64,000 nt of DNA from Brachynemurus nebulosus (taxonomy: Eukaryota; Arthropoda; Insecta; Neuroptera; Myrmeleontidae). Every line of letters begins with the position of its first letter. Position 1 is the first letter of the stretch. Below are positions 12,901 to 28,300 of the stretch, piece after piece. Position numbers and translations under genes: made by a program. The stretch covers positions 13,123,501 through 13,187,500 of the forward strand of contig JAPWDM010000014.1 in assembly GCA_035578155.1 (NCBI GenBank). Reading direction: 5' to 3'. Below the pieces are notes generated by a model. That model saw nothing but the letters and a program-made list of their open reading frames with translations. It was not told where the DNA came from and ran no database searches.

Positions 12901-13970
12901 TCCACCGTGAGCGCTGTAGTCGATTTTTGTATCCCCTCCAGGCAAAAGCTCGTAGCGAATACACTGTATCACACAGTGTCGTTTGTGTTTTCTAAATGGA
13001 ACACGCTCATTATCAAAATATTACACATGCTATACATACAATACATGTAAATTTAAAGACAAGTTTAACGTTCAATATCTCGAAAACGAAGCGAGATATC
13101 GAAAAATTTCATTCTTGTTTTTCGTTTTGTTTTGTCGAGTTCTACAAGGAACTGTCATCATGTCATCAAATCTTGGCGCAGTACTAATCGTAGTATCCCT
13201 AAATTTTACCTTAGCCAATTCTTCTAAGTAAATTTCAATAAAATGTAATGCGAGACCTAACGGTACAATTTTTTGATGATTCAAAACTGTTTCCACCAAA
13301 ATTTGGTTGAAATTTTTGATGATTTCTAAGTCCCAACTAGTTTTTTTGATACAATATAAAGCCTGTCTTAACGCACGGCGAACTAACTAAAAATTTTAAA
13401 CAAATTAAACTGAATTAATTTTCAGAATTTAAGTTAATAATAATGCTTTAACTATTACCATTAAAAATTTATTAAGTCGGTACTGGTCGATTCCAAACCA
13501 TTCGTTGATCATTGTTTTTAGGAAGCATTTGAAAAATAGAAACTGCGTTTCAGTACCATGTAAGTTATGAATTAACTTGGATATCATTTCGGCACATTCT
13601 TCCTAAAATAAAAAGGTTATTTAAGATTTTACTCTAAAATTATTAAATTTTTTGTATTTTACTTGGGGCAATAATTTATCGGACATCCACATACAATAAA
13701 ATAAACCCTTCCACAGAGGCATGAAATCTTGTTCGGTGAATCCTAAAATCGAGTTTTAAAATATTACATTCTTTGGAAACATTTTAACAAAATTTTTATA
13801 TACAAACCCATTGAACTTTGTGAACGAAAAGTTAACCATTTTTGTAATCTTTTTAATGTTTTATCCCGCAACTTCTTATCATTACTAGCTAATATTTTAG
13901 CTAACTTAATTTCTTTAGCTGTTAGAATAATCTCGGGATCTTTCAGCTTTTTATTTGGTTTTTTAACCAT
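6991..13970 (-). CDS. RRP1: RRP1 homologue (Nop52-family ribosomal RNA processing protein 1)
   Basis: Seven coding exons join without a frameshift: 13970-13808, 13742-13663, 13602-13459, 13386-13210, 11906-11724, 11357-11083 and 8209-6991 (2241 nt, 746 aa). All introns are GT-AG. Residues 1 to about 250 form the helical Nop52 domain; the stretches [16 protein letters not shown] (exon 2) and [15 protein letters not shown] (exon 3) match the RRP1 family core. An acidic patch ([10 protein letters not shown]) follows in exon 6. Exon 7 encodes a long Lys/Ser/Glu-rich disordered tail with many KKxK clusters, then a conserved C-terminal block with [20 protein letters not shown]. Family members are nucleolar and act in pre-rRNA processing for the 60S subunit. 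The start is the first ATG (context GTGCAAAATGG) before the conserved domain. The 1.3-kb intron 4 and 2.9-kb intron 6 are filled with transposons. Transcribed away from Pgk. Exon coordinates come from splice motifs, not cDNA. Confidence 0.93.
8241..8320 (+). repeat. TTGAGCGTTACTTTAT repeat, RRP1 intron 6
   Basis: GATTTGAGCGTTACTTTAT followed by AATAATAAACA and AAAATACCAGC-TTTATT. The same order is found at 24129-24215 in the HAUS3 gene, where it flanks a Penelope-like remnant; 16604-16625 and, inverted, 16840-16870 carry the end motif only. Confidence 0.55.
8776..9172. mobile_element. TA-flanked inverted-repeat element, 397 bp
   Basis: Ends GGGTAAACGGTATAGTTATT and its complement, about 24 bp with one mismatch, flanked by TA on both sides, as in Tc1/mariner-type MITEs. 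Lies in RRP1 intron 6 and has no transposase frame. Confidence 0.75.
9420..9760 (+). repeat. Non-coding dispersed repeat, copy 1
   Basis: Shares ATCCTATTTTTACGAAATTTG, GGAAGTC, a GACGAGTTC/GATGAGTTC block and CACGTCCGATG with the reverse complement of 33540-33740. Both strands carry short open frames in both copies, but the shared frames are not conserved as protein. Confidence 0.65.
10141..10450 (+). repeat. Dispersed repeat, copy 1 (inverted copy at 51.3 kb)
   Basis: Close match to the reverse complement of 51327-51640: AATCCGAATTTGCTGAAAAC, GTTGATATCATCATTTGTTC, a run of GAACGAAC-type units, ACGATGGATTCGGATTC and CGGACCCATTACAATAACTT. About 300 bp. No coding frame. Confidence 0.75.
10452..10899. 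mobile_element. Fold-back element, 448 bp
   Basis: Long inverted repeat: TATCTTTGCTAAATAATAGC against GAGTATTTAGCAAAGATAAT, continuing through CAGCTGA, AAGAGCTGAGTACATT, TCCTCATTAAATACTGAGG and AAAAAGTTATT in mirrored order around a T-rich centre near 10705. Lies in RRP1 intron 6, abutting the repeat that ends at 10450. Confidence 0.75.
11409..11699 (+). mobile_element. TTAA-flanked non-autonomous element, copy 1 (291 bp)
   Basis: TTAA at 11405-11408 and 11700-11703. Same family and exactly the same length as 29790-30080; a third copy is at 27139-27403. The TTAA duplication is typical of piggyBac-type elements. Lies in RRP1 intron 5. No coding capacity. Confidence 0.75.
12150..12330 (+). repeat. 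Imperfect tandem repeat, about 80-bp unit
   Basis: Two to three copies of a unit containing AAGTATATTGTCAAAACTAAC followed by AACTAACC/TTAACTAAC and TAGTTTTTATAT. A related inverted unit sits at 18820-18895 in Pgk intron 4. Confidence 0.6.
12480..12975 (+). repeat. Dispersed repeat, copy 1 (second copy at 32.6 kb)
   Basis: Matches 32590-33065 in the same orientation: GAGCCGAAA, TAGAGCCACCTATATCAA-like start, TAATTAACCAAGAAAAAGCA, TTTTTCTTAAAGAAAAT and CGTATCCCCTCCAGACAAAAG-like end. About 480 bp, non-coding. Confidence 0.7.
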
Positions 13971-16900
13971 TTTGCACGTGTTTTCATAAAATTTACAACA
14001 CTTGTAGCATTTGTAAAATTTTTAATTCTAAAAACGATTATTTATAACCTCTTAATAATTTTTATGTATTTTAGTGTCCTCTATTAATAAAATTTGTTAC
14101 TAATTCTATTCAAAAAATAACTTTGCGGGAGTTTTAAATTATAACCGTAAGTGAGCACAACTTACTGTTGTATTTTTAGAAAAACTATTTTTTAAAGTTT
14201 TGTAACTATAATAAATAATACATAATTATGTAAATTTTATTGACTTTTGAATGGTTAATCGAGCAAAGTCGAAAGACAATATAAAAATTTACTGTGGCCA
14301 TTTCCGTAGAAAATTCCATGTTGTTAGGAATCGAAGACGAAAAATTAGTGTACACAACTCATTTTGAATTAGTTTTTTATATTTATAATCTTCAATAATT
14401 TATATGTGTTGAACAATTTTGTTGCTGAGGTAAATTTCCAATTTATTTTTAGCTTCTGCATCGTCAATAAAAAAGCAGAAGGGATGTAATTCATATTTAT
14501 AAATAATTTCAAGGAAAAATTTTGATACATATAATTATAATTTGTTTGAATGGATTGAATTTTTATTGCAGTTTCGAGAGAGAATTTTAGAAATTCGTAG
14601 TCATTTTAACCCTTTGTATCCCAACCAGTTTGATTTACACCTCAAGGCGATTTTTTTCTAGTAAAGACTGCAAGTGCCAAGGATGCCAAGTACCTCAAGT
14701 ACATTGAAAGCAGGGCCGTGGAGAGAAATGGGGGGCCCCGGGAACAAAGTACATTCCTTAATAATTTTTCCTCAAAAACATAAGTAATGAGCAAAAAAAA
14801 AAATTGTTTTACTTTTTGCCGGGCCCCTACCGACAGCTACGGACCCCCATTTCCAGTCCCGGCCCCGGGGCTGTAGCCCTGGCTACTCCACTCTCTCGTC
14901 GAGCCTGATTGAAAGAATGACAATGACCTTAACCTTAGACCTGAGGACTATACATAATGACCAGTGACCACAGATTTGACCAAATTATCACAGCTGTTTT
15001 TGATTTTCGCTTTAAAAAAACGATAGCAATAACCAACGCAAAAATTATGTTGGAACTTTTAAGCTACACCTACTACACTGATTAACCTGATTAATTTATT
15101 TCTTGTCTGATATTTTATTTGAACTTTCAAACTATTCTCAACGCTAGAGATATGATAAAAATTATAATGATCATATTTCGATTGCAATAAAACAACAACT
15201 GCAAAACACCGTGTTTGGTTATAATTTTAATACCACGACTGTGTCCGATTGCGTAAACTGATTGTGTCAAAATTAACGGTTAATTAACTTAAATTTTTAT
15301 TAATTTCTTAAATTTTTCAGCAAGTAAAGCATTTTTCAAGTTATTAAATAATATAACATTCAAGCAGTGACTTAAATCTTCGCTAAATATAAAAATAATT
15401 CCTACAGTATTTCAAAATAAACCATTTGTAAATATAAGTTTATTGAACTTATTCTCGCGTATTATTTAAATTTGTAAATAAAATTCTACATATACATTTA
15501 TAAACCAATCAAGCTTAATTTTTTTTATCTGACGGACATGTTATGATGAAGCGAAAAAATGATACTGGAAGCGCATTCTTTTGAATTAACTTGTTGAATG
15601 TAGACTCTGTAGACTTGTTTTATAATAAAACAATGTTTTGCAAACGAATTTTTAGTCAAACTTTTCATTTATATGTAAGTGTTTTTGTTTTTAAAATGTA
15701 AAATATCAAAACAGTTATGCATGCAAAATTAAAAAATGCTTGTACTAACTTTGGGGCTATTTGTATTAATTGTTTTAACAAGGCTAAGATTAACTGATAA
15801 AAAAGTATTTATGGCTATTTCAATGAATTATTTCTATTTTATTTTTTATGTTTCCCTTATAATATCTTTTTTTTATTTATAATAATTTAGTAACACAAAG
15901 ATTTACTCATATATTTTGAAAACTATTTGCTAACAATAGGAATCTTATTTATTACAAATTTATTTTTGAATTTAATTGTTAGGTATTCTTTTCGTTTCAA
16001 ATAATAGTCCATTCAAATTATTGTTTTCATCAAAATATAAACAAATAATTAATAAAAAAATTACTTATGTATTTTCGACTTTGGTAAAATTATACCGAAA
16101 TAAATGATATGCAAAAAAAAAAAACTTTAAATCAGTGACATCATCGGTTGATAGTGATCACGACAAAACAAAGTGTTCATAATAAAAAATAAGGATAAAA
16201 AATTATATATTTCTAAATTTATATTTTGTAGATAATTATTTATACGTAGTTGCTACTACGTTATTTATTTATGTATTTTATTAATTAATGAACTATAATC
16301 AAATACTGATTAAAACTATTAATGAAACTATTAATTCAAATTTATGTTTTATGAATTTTCAATCGTTTGGCACCTTCAGCAGAAACAGTCATTGATCTGG
16401 CTAACTGAGATAATAGGGGTAATGGTTATTAACTTCTGCCTTTTAGTGTCATTTTAATGTTATACTTTCAATTTAATCTAAAATTATAAAATAAAGAAAA
16501 GTAAATTATTTTTTTTTTATACCTCTTAGCTGATGATAATTTTTGTCCACAACTTTGATAATAGTTAAATAAAATTTTTTCTGGAAATGATATGATTGAA
16601 TACAGTGAATTTGAGCGTTATTTTAGCCTATTCTAGTGGTGTCCAAACTTTTTTCCCTACATGAACTACTTTTTTATACTAATTTTTTAGTAAATGATTA
16701 CTACCCTTATCAAACAAATTTCTCTCTGTATAACCATTATCAAACATATTGAGAGTTTTCTTTGATAATTGTTATATTGATCGAAATATGTCACAAAATC
16801 TTTAAAATAAAAGTGAACTATTGCACTTATTAATAGCAAATATGGAATACCATAAAGTAACGCTCAAGTCTATTAAATTTAAAAATTGACTGATTAAATT

Positions 16901-17567
16901 GGAATATTGTCTTCCGAACAAAAAAGATTGCGAAAATTAGTTATTTGTGTGTAAGTATTAGTTTTTTCACAATTAATCAATAGTAATTTTCTTTGAAGGT
17001 AGCTAATCTACTGATTACTGAATTCTTTATGTAAATATAAAAATTCGTTTATTAAAATTCTGTAGATTAAAAGGTAATTAACCTTGTAATCTATCAAATT
17101 TTTATCGCGTAATAATATGAAGAATTCCTTAAAAATATTAATTAATAATTAATATTCTGTATTTCCTAATTTTAATTGGTACTAATAACTTTGAATAACT
17201 TTTTGCAAGTTATTCAAGTAAATTAGCTTTAATTTCTCACAAGTTATAATTTTAAAATATATACCATATATACATATTTTGGGTTAAAAATTTAAAAAAT
17301 AAATAATCTTAAAAATGATTTTTGAAATACCTAAATTCAAATTTTCCGCCAAAAACAAAAAAGATTTAATTCGACTAATAAAAATAACGATTGGAGTGAT
17401 CGAAGTAGTCTACAAAATTTATATCCAGATGACATTGTTTTGACTTTCAGAGGTCAATTCCCGTTAAGAACACCAATTTGAAAACTACAAATTCAAATTT
17501 TATAAGTTTTTCAATATACATTCTACGTCCATTCGCACAAAAATCCAGTAATCAATCAAGCAGTATC
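13971..17567. other. Divergent intergenic region between RRP1 and Pgk
   Basis: Very AT-rich, 3.6 kb, with no supported exon. It should contain both promoters, but I cannot place either start site. It includes a 171-bp inverted-repeat element (14711-14881; CAGGGCCGTGG against the complement of GCTGTAGCCCTGG) and hAT-like end motifs at 16604-16625 and 16840-16870. Confidence 0.5.
14711..14881. mobile_element. Short inverted-repeat element of the CAGGGCC type
   Basis: Ends CAGGGCCGTGG and complement of CTGTAGCCCTG, with mirrored GGGGGCCCC/GGGCCCC blocks inside. Related to the 52307-52501 and 62132-62403 elements, which carry 8-bp target duplications; here no duplication is evident. Confidence 0.5.
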
Positions 17568-21812
<4,245 letters not shown>

Positions 21813-21871
21813 TTCAGTCGTTTATGGAGGCACTTCAAAAAAGTCAGAAAGGACAGTAAAAAAAAATATAC

Positions 21872-21877
21872 AATAAA
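21872..21877 (+). terminator. Pgk polyadenylation signal
   Basis: Canonical AATAAA lies 60 nt past the Pgk stop codon, followed by a T-rich stretch. A reverse-strand AATAAA at 21921-21926 could serve the convergent HAUS3 gene, but it is about 465 nt from that stop. Confidence 0.6.
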
Positions 21878-22390
21878 AATGTACTGTACTAAATTATTAT
21901 AAAAAATATTTAAAATGTCTTTTATTCGAAAAATATACTTATTTTTACAAATTTTTATTTACATTAGTATTTAACATTAAAATAAAATAATTTTTTAAAT
22001 TTTACTGGAAGAATATTTAGAAAATTGACCGAAACGATGCGATGTTATTGAAATGTCAAATGGGCGTGGTTAAAGATTAGACATCTGGTGATAAATGTCG
22101 AAATTACTACGCGTAGACTAAAGTTAACAGTTTCGAGCATAACAGTAATTCAGAGAAATCGATTTTCGTTTAAAAACAATAAATGAAAAAAAGTGAGAAT
22201 ACAATTCCAAGGAATGTGTTAGTTGGCATTTTCCGTAATGTTTCCAAATTACACCTCTAGAGGCGCGCGCATCGTCCTCAATAAAAACATAATAAACCTT
22301 GCTTACTCGACATAGTTATTTTTTTTACCACTAGATCGCGTAGTTACACCGCAAATAAAATTTGCGTAAAGTTGCCTTGTTTTGGAATAG

Positions 22391-25300
22391 TTAATCAACT
22401 GCTTGGTGAATTTCATTGATGACTTTCAAAATCTTTTTCGGCTGTATCAAAAACCAGACCCACAAGAAGTGATGGTATTTAAACCATTTATCAGATTTTA
22501 GACGTTTCTGAAAAGATTTTTTTTATTATTATAAACTTTTTTACAAACTAAAAAATATCAAATTACCTGTATTTTTTTGAACTCGTTAATAATATTGTCG
22601 GCATTATCGTTTTCTTTTTTAATCATTTCTTCTGTTTTGTACATTAGTTTTAAAATATCTATCTGATGTGAATTTTTGATTATTCTTTTTGTAGATGTTA
22701 TTTTCTTTTCACTAAAAATTAAATATTTTATTTAATAAATAGTGGGAATTCAAATGCTTAGCCATCTATGGACGAATGAAGAAATTACTGCAAGTAGACT
22801 AAAATGACAGCTGAAGCAACAGACGTATTGATCAGAAACGTAACTAGATTTATTGCGTCCTGGAGCGACTTCAGCCCAAGCATTAAGTGTCTAAAAGTCC
22901 CCCACCCCAAAAAATTTTTTTTGCAAAAAGTTAGTCAACGAACAAAAATATTTTTTCCTGTTGCGCCCTAGTGCAAGTGCTCCACTTGCTTTATTGTAGT
23001 TACGCCACTGATGTTAACAGTATTTAAAAAAGAAATTAGCTTAAATCTGGATGTTTATAAACAAAAATCTAAATTAACATAAATTCTCATAAAATACATC
23101 GTACAAAGGTTTTATTTAAAAAAACTTATTAAATTTTGTTACGTCATCGTTCATAAAGTACATAAGATCAATTGCATTATGGGTAATACCAAAGTAACTG
23201 AAGAAAGGTATGCCGACGCGCAGATCGTGATGACGTAGATGGTGAATTACATATATACAGCGTGAGTTTTTTGAGAGCTGCCATATTTATTTCAGCCAAA
23301 CCGTTGATTTAATTGAAAAATTGTTCAAATAAGAGTTGTAGATATCGACGGGGGCAACCAATTGCTATAGTCAGGAGCTTTATAGCTCTTATCAACGGTT
23401 TGTCTGTAATAAAAATAGTAACTCAAAAAACTCACGCTGTATAAATATAATAATAAATAATTGTAATGTTGCCTTTTTCTAAAAATTCAAATATGTGACG
23501 TATTGTGACGTAGATGGCGAACTGCGCAAAAAGCTTATTTTGAACTCGAATGTAGCGTATCTTTCTGTATCTACTTTGGGTAATACATTATTATTTGAGT
23601 TGTTGCAATGCACTCGTGTTCTACCTGTCACTTTCCTACTTGTGTGTGAACTGATAAATGGTTATTACGTTTTTTACGGGACAGAAGAGCGAGAAGAAAT
23701 TTATTTTAAAAATTATATTATATGTATTATATTATCCGTCTAGAAAGTACTACCGACCAATACCCATCTATGGTAGCATCATACACATGCGTGACGGCCA
23801 GTACCAGTTGTTCCAGCTATCAGTTATCACACACAAAAAATGAAGGAATTAAAATAATCAGAAAGAATACTTACATCTTTCTTTTATCTTCTTGAAATTT
23901 GTTCCAATTTTCATGAAAAACTAAATTTAGCAATTGGCAATAATTATTGTGAATTTGATCCAGGTCTTTATATAAACACACCAAATCGTTACTTTCATGA
24001 CTACAACCCAGTTGAATAAATTTTTGTAAAAATTCACTATTACTCAAAACTGGATTACTTTTAATGTTGTTAAAATTTTCGGTGACACTGCTCATACATT
24101 TCTGAAAAAAAATCAAATTAATATTAATAGATTTGAGCGTTACTTTATGGTATTCCATATTTGTAAATAATAAACAAATATTTTACTTTGCAAAATACCA
24201 CTTTTATTTTTGAAACTGTGACAACATTGTTTCGAACCGTTAGTTCATTTTGAAACAGAATAAAATTTATATTCAATACATGCGCTTATATACTAATTAT
24301 AGTAATTACTACTAAATATAGTAGATACCCGATTTTTTAAATTGATAAACTTAAAAAATCAGGTATCTACAAATTAAACTGCCAAGACTGTAATAGTTTT
24401 TACATCGGTCAAACTGGCAGAAACTTTGAAACCCGGAGAGCAGAGCATTTCAGATCCTATAGGAATAAGAAATCCGACTCTGCTTTTGCGAGGTATTTAA
24501 TTGACACCGGACACACACCAGAACGGGAAATTACCGTGCTACACGAGGCAAACAAAGGACAGAAGTTAACAATCCTAGAAGCAATAGAAATAAATAAACA
24601 TAACTCCGATCACCTTTTAAATGACTACACCGATATCTACAGTTCAACTTTATTTTCAATATTATAATTTAATTAAATTTTTAAAATTGTATTTTCTGTA
24701 ATATTGTTTGTTTGTCAATTTCAATTTTTGTCACGTGTTTGCTCGCATTTGTCACATGTAATGTAATCTTGTTTTTCGGATTCTCTCACTACCCCCGCCC
24801 CTTCTACTTCCACACCATATACCACTCCCCTTCATAAGTATAGGTATAGATAAAAATTAGTATATAAGCGCATGTATCGAATATAAATTTTATTCTGTTT
24901 GAAAATGAACTAACGGTTCGAAACAATATTGTCACAGTTTCAAAAATAAAAGTGGTATTTTGCAAAGTAAAATATTTGTTTATTATTTAAAAATCAAATT
25001 CTTTTGTCGACTTGAAAATCGAAATTCTACTGTACTTAAAAATATTTATATTTACCAATCGACTATCTACACTTGCTTGATTGTAGTGGATACTCTTAAA
25101 AATTTCAATTAATAAATTTTGAAGTTGATTGACGATTTCGCAGTTGTAAAATAGAAATGCATCCAGAAAACGACATTGGTTTCGAATATTTGTTATATAA
25201 TAAAGTAAATTCTCAATATTTTCGTTAGTTTTTTTGCGTTTTTCAAGTTTTGTTTCATTATATTTAATCAAAAATTCCGAAATTTGATTGTCGGCCACTT

Positions 25301-28300
25301 GAGAGACATTCGAAATTAAATAATTCATCGAGGCAATCTCTTGTTTCGTTTGTTCAACGAGTTGATTGTATCGGAAGATTTCGAAACTAAAAATTTTGGA
25401 CATTTTTTTGTTATATTTGAACACATGATTATAGTAACTAAAGGGGAGATTCGTTATTTTAAAAAAATGGAAAATCCAAAAGTTATGGGCATTTTAGTGC
25501 ACGGACTTTACTATAATTCAATTTAAATAAAAAACTTTAAATACTTTTTTCTCGAAAGCACGTTTTTCGGCATGATTCCTCATGTATCTCAAAAAGTATT
25601 TGAGATATCGACATAAATCAAAGTGCATATTATTCCTCGATACCGTCATTTTGGCAGGAATTAGGATTTTTGGTTTCGTAATATATTTTCAAAATGACGG
25701 CTGTTTATAGTCGAGAAAAAGCCGAGATTTTTGAAAATTTATTTTCAAAATGCGATTTTTCGCTGGTTTTTTATTTTTTTTCTTAGATCCTAGTTAGTGC
25801 CATAAGTGTATATGTATATTTTCAGAAAATTCTTGATTTTTTAATTTTGGTTCACTAGGAATTTCAGAACGCGAGGAACCATCAAGGTGGAAAAATCTCG
25901 CAGTGTCCACTTCAAAGGCATTTATACTAAAATAATTTTTGAATTTTTTTTTTATTTTTTTAGTTTTTTTGTAATCTCAACACACGTAGATTTAGTTTTT
26001 TGTATAGAAAAAAATAATAATAAAAAAGGTCGATTATTGATGTTTTTTTGTCGAATCTCCCCTAAAGTTATAGCCAATTTGACTTATATACACTGTTCGC
26101 AGTTTCACTCAGCTCACTGACGGCATGTAGAGACGTATGGTTTGTCAATAAGTTGAGTGACACTGTGAGTAGTGTACTAGTGCAGCGGTTCTCAATCTGT
26201 GGTACGCGTACTCCCTAAGTAAATTCGTAATATTCGTTTTAATCGTTTAAAACGCATTGAAAAAAGAGATATTATGTTACAATTGTTATTTGTGAAATTC
26301 TAAATGCGTGTTGGATACGCTAATATTTTAACGAAAAGGCAAATACATAAGGACCCAAGAGACGAGTGTCTTTTCGGAGTCCTAATAACCGTACAATTTT
26401 AAAATTTACAAATCAAATAGACAGCTTTAGTTAACAGCCGTTGATGATCAAGAACAGACTGTCTAGGCACCATAGGTACCGCAGTGGTGCGATGTGCTCT
26501 ATTATACATTACGTATTGTGCAGCATACAGCACCACTGTGGGCACTGTGGGACCTATTATGAGAGCCGACACAAAGCGAGCTATGTTTATGTATGTACTG
26601 GTGTATTAGTTGTCAAAACAGTGTATCAGTTGGGCGTTTTGTCATAATGCTTCATGACCGTCAACGTGTTAACATTCTGCGTCACCGAGTACAATATATT
26701 GAACATAATACAGAACATAGAAACGCTATCGATTGTGTTAGTATTCAATAAAATCTGTATGGGTATAATATACCCAGTCACAACAACAATGTTTCAATTA
26801 TTCACTGCAACATGGGCGGGTTAAAAAGTTATAATTTGTACATTATACGTTTATAGGATTTTTTTGTTTAAGGTAGTGATTCTCAAAGTGGGGGTCGCAA
26901 AAACTATTTGAGGGAGTCACAGAAATAATTGATTACAAATTACATCTCCATTTTCTATATACTTCCTACCCATTTTTACATATTTCGAGGGTCCTTTGAA
27001 ATTTTTAAGCACAAAGGGGGGTCGACAGGGGCGTAACAACCGGGTGGTGAGGGAAAGAATCCATGGGCTCTATTCTCTTAAAATTACGTGGACCCCTCTT
27101 AAAATTACGTATATTTTCCTTCAATTTATTTTATTTAAATGATTAAAAGACGAGTTAACTCGTCCTGCAATATGGCGGCTCAACGTACTGTAATATGTAT
27201 ATATTCACTGCTACAAGTGCCGCCATCGGTGACAGATTTTTCGAAATACGGTATAATTCTAAATAATATTCAATTTGATGTTGGGAACATCAAAATTTTT
27301 CTTTTTCTTTTTTTGTAACCTTATCTATTGTACTTATCACTGGCAGTAAAAAGTCCGGCATTTTGAGACAAAAAAATTTTTCCATATTGTTTGTTTAAAA
27401 GGGTTAAAAAGTAAAATTTTTAGTGGTTTACTGATATTTTTTATTTGAAAATCAAATTTTCGGAGACGAAATTTTACAACATTTTTCATTGTTATCGGAG
27501 AATAACGATATCAAAAAATTTTGTTATTTATTTGTAGTTGTTACGCCCCTAAGGGTCGCGGATCAAAAAGTCTGAGAACCACTGGTTTAAGGTATACATC
27601 CCCAACTAATCTACTTCTTTAACACCTTGTATAACTTTTAAAATTCTTACGCGATTTGATCAGATGACGGCAATACCAGCGATTTACCACTGGTTATTTC
27701 ATCATATATCATTTTCTGACATTCATACTCGGCTTTCGCTAGAATATTTGCTTCTAAACTTTCAGATAATCTGTAAAGAAATTATAATACGTTAAAATAA
27801 TGGCCAGTGAAACCATACACAGATTAATGCTCATTAATTTTAATGCATTCTTGCCTTATTTTGAACTCCTGTAAATGTGCGTCTAATAAACGGGATAGAT
27901 AAGACGGCATTTCCGATTTTTTAAAACCACTTTGCATAAAATTAAATAATAAATTTAAAATTATATCCGAATTTCTTTTGAATGTATACAGCAAATGATC
28001 TACGTATGAAATCTAGAACAAAATGTTATTACAAATATTACACGTAGGTACAGTAGAACCTCTGTTAACCGGACAGCGGTGTCATGCAAAAATTTGTTCG
28101 GCTAACAGAGGTATCCGCTTAACAGGGGCAGAGTAAATAATAGCATTAAATAATGTAGTAGGGTAAAAGCCCCCTTTGTGGAACGGTATCTAATACTGGA
28201 ACAGTTTTGACATTTACATATTTATTTCTTTAATTAAGTAAGGAAACTTTAAATGTGAGGTGAATTTAAATTGAAAAACAATCATTCTATTAACAATAAT

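Larger units (their letters stand above)
11956..13207. mobile_element. Fold-back element in RRP1 intron 4
   Basis: The left arm 11956-12147 is complementary to the right arm 12978-13207 (TTCCATTTAGAAAACACAAA, AACGTTAAACTTGTCTTTAAA, CTACGATTAG). The interior holds a tandem repeat (12150-12330) and a dispersed repeat (about 12480-12975). The right arm runs to the nucleotide next to the exon 4 splice donor at 13209-13208. Confidence 0.7.
26874..27584. mobile_element. hAT-type element with perfect 8-bp target duplication
   Basis: GTTTAAGG occurs at 26866-26873 and 27585-27592. Ends TAGTGATTCTCAAAG and the complement CAGTGGTTCTCAGAC fit hAT termini, and both ends continue into a GGGTCGC-type block. 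It has no transposase and is interrupted by a second element (27027-27550), which is itself interrupted by a third (27139-27403). HAUS3 intron 4. Confidence 0.88.

Noticed and set aside
12996..13187. Short plus-strand frames, with mirrored minus frames at 11924-12139
   Set aside because: They are the two arms of the fold-back element in RRP1 intron 4; no domain, and frames are not maintained between the arms.
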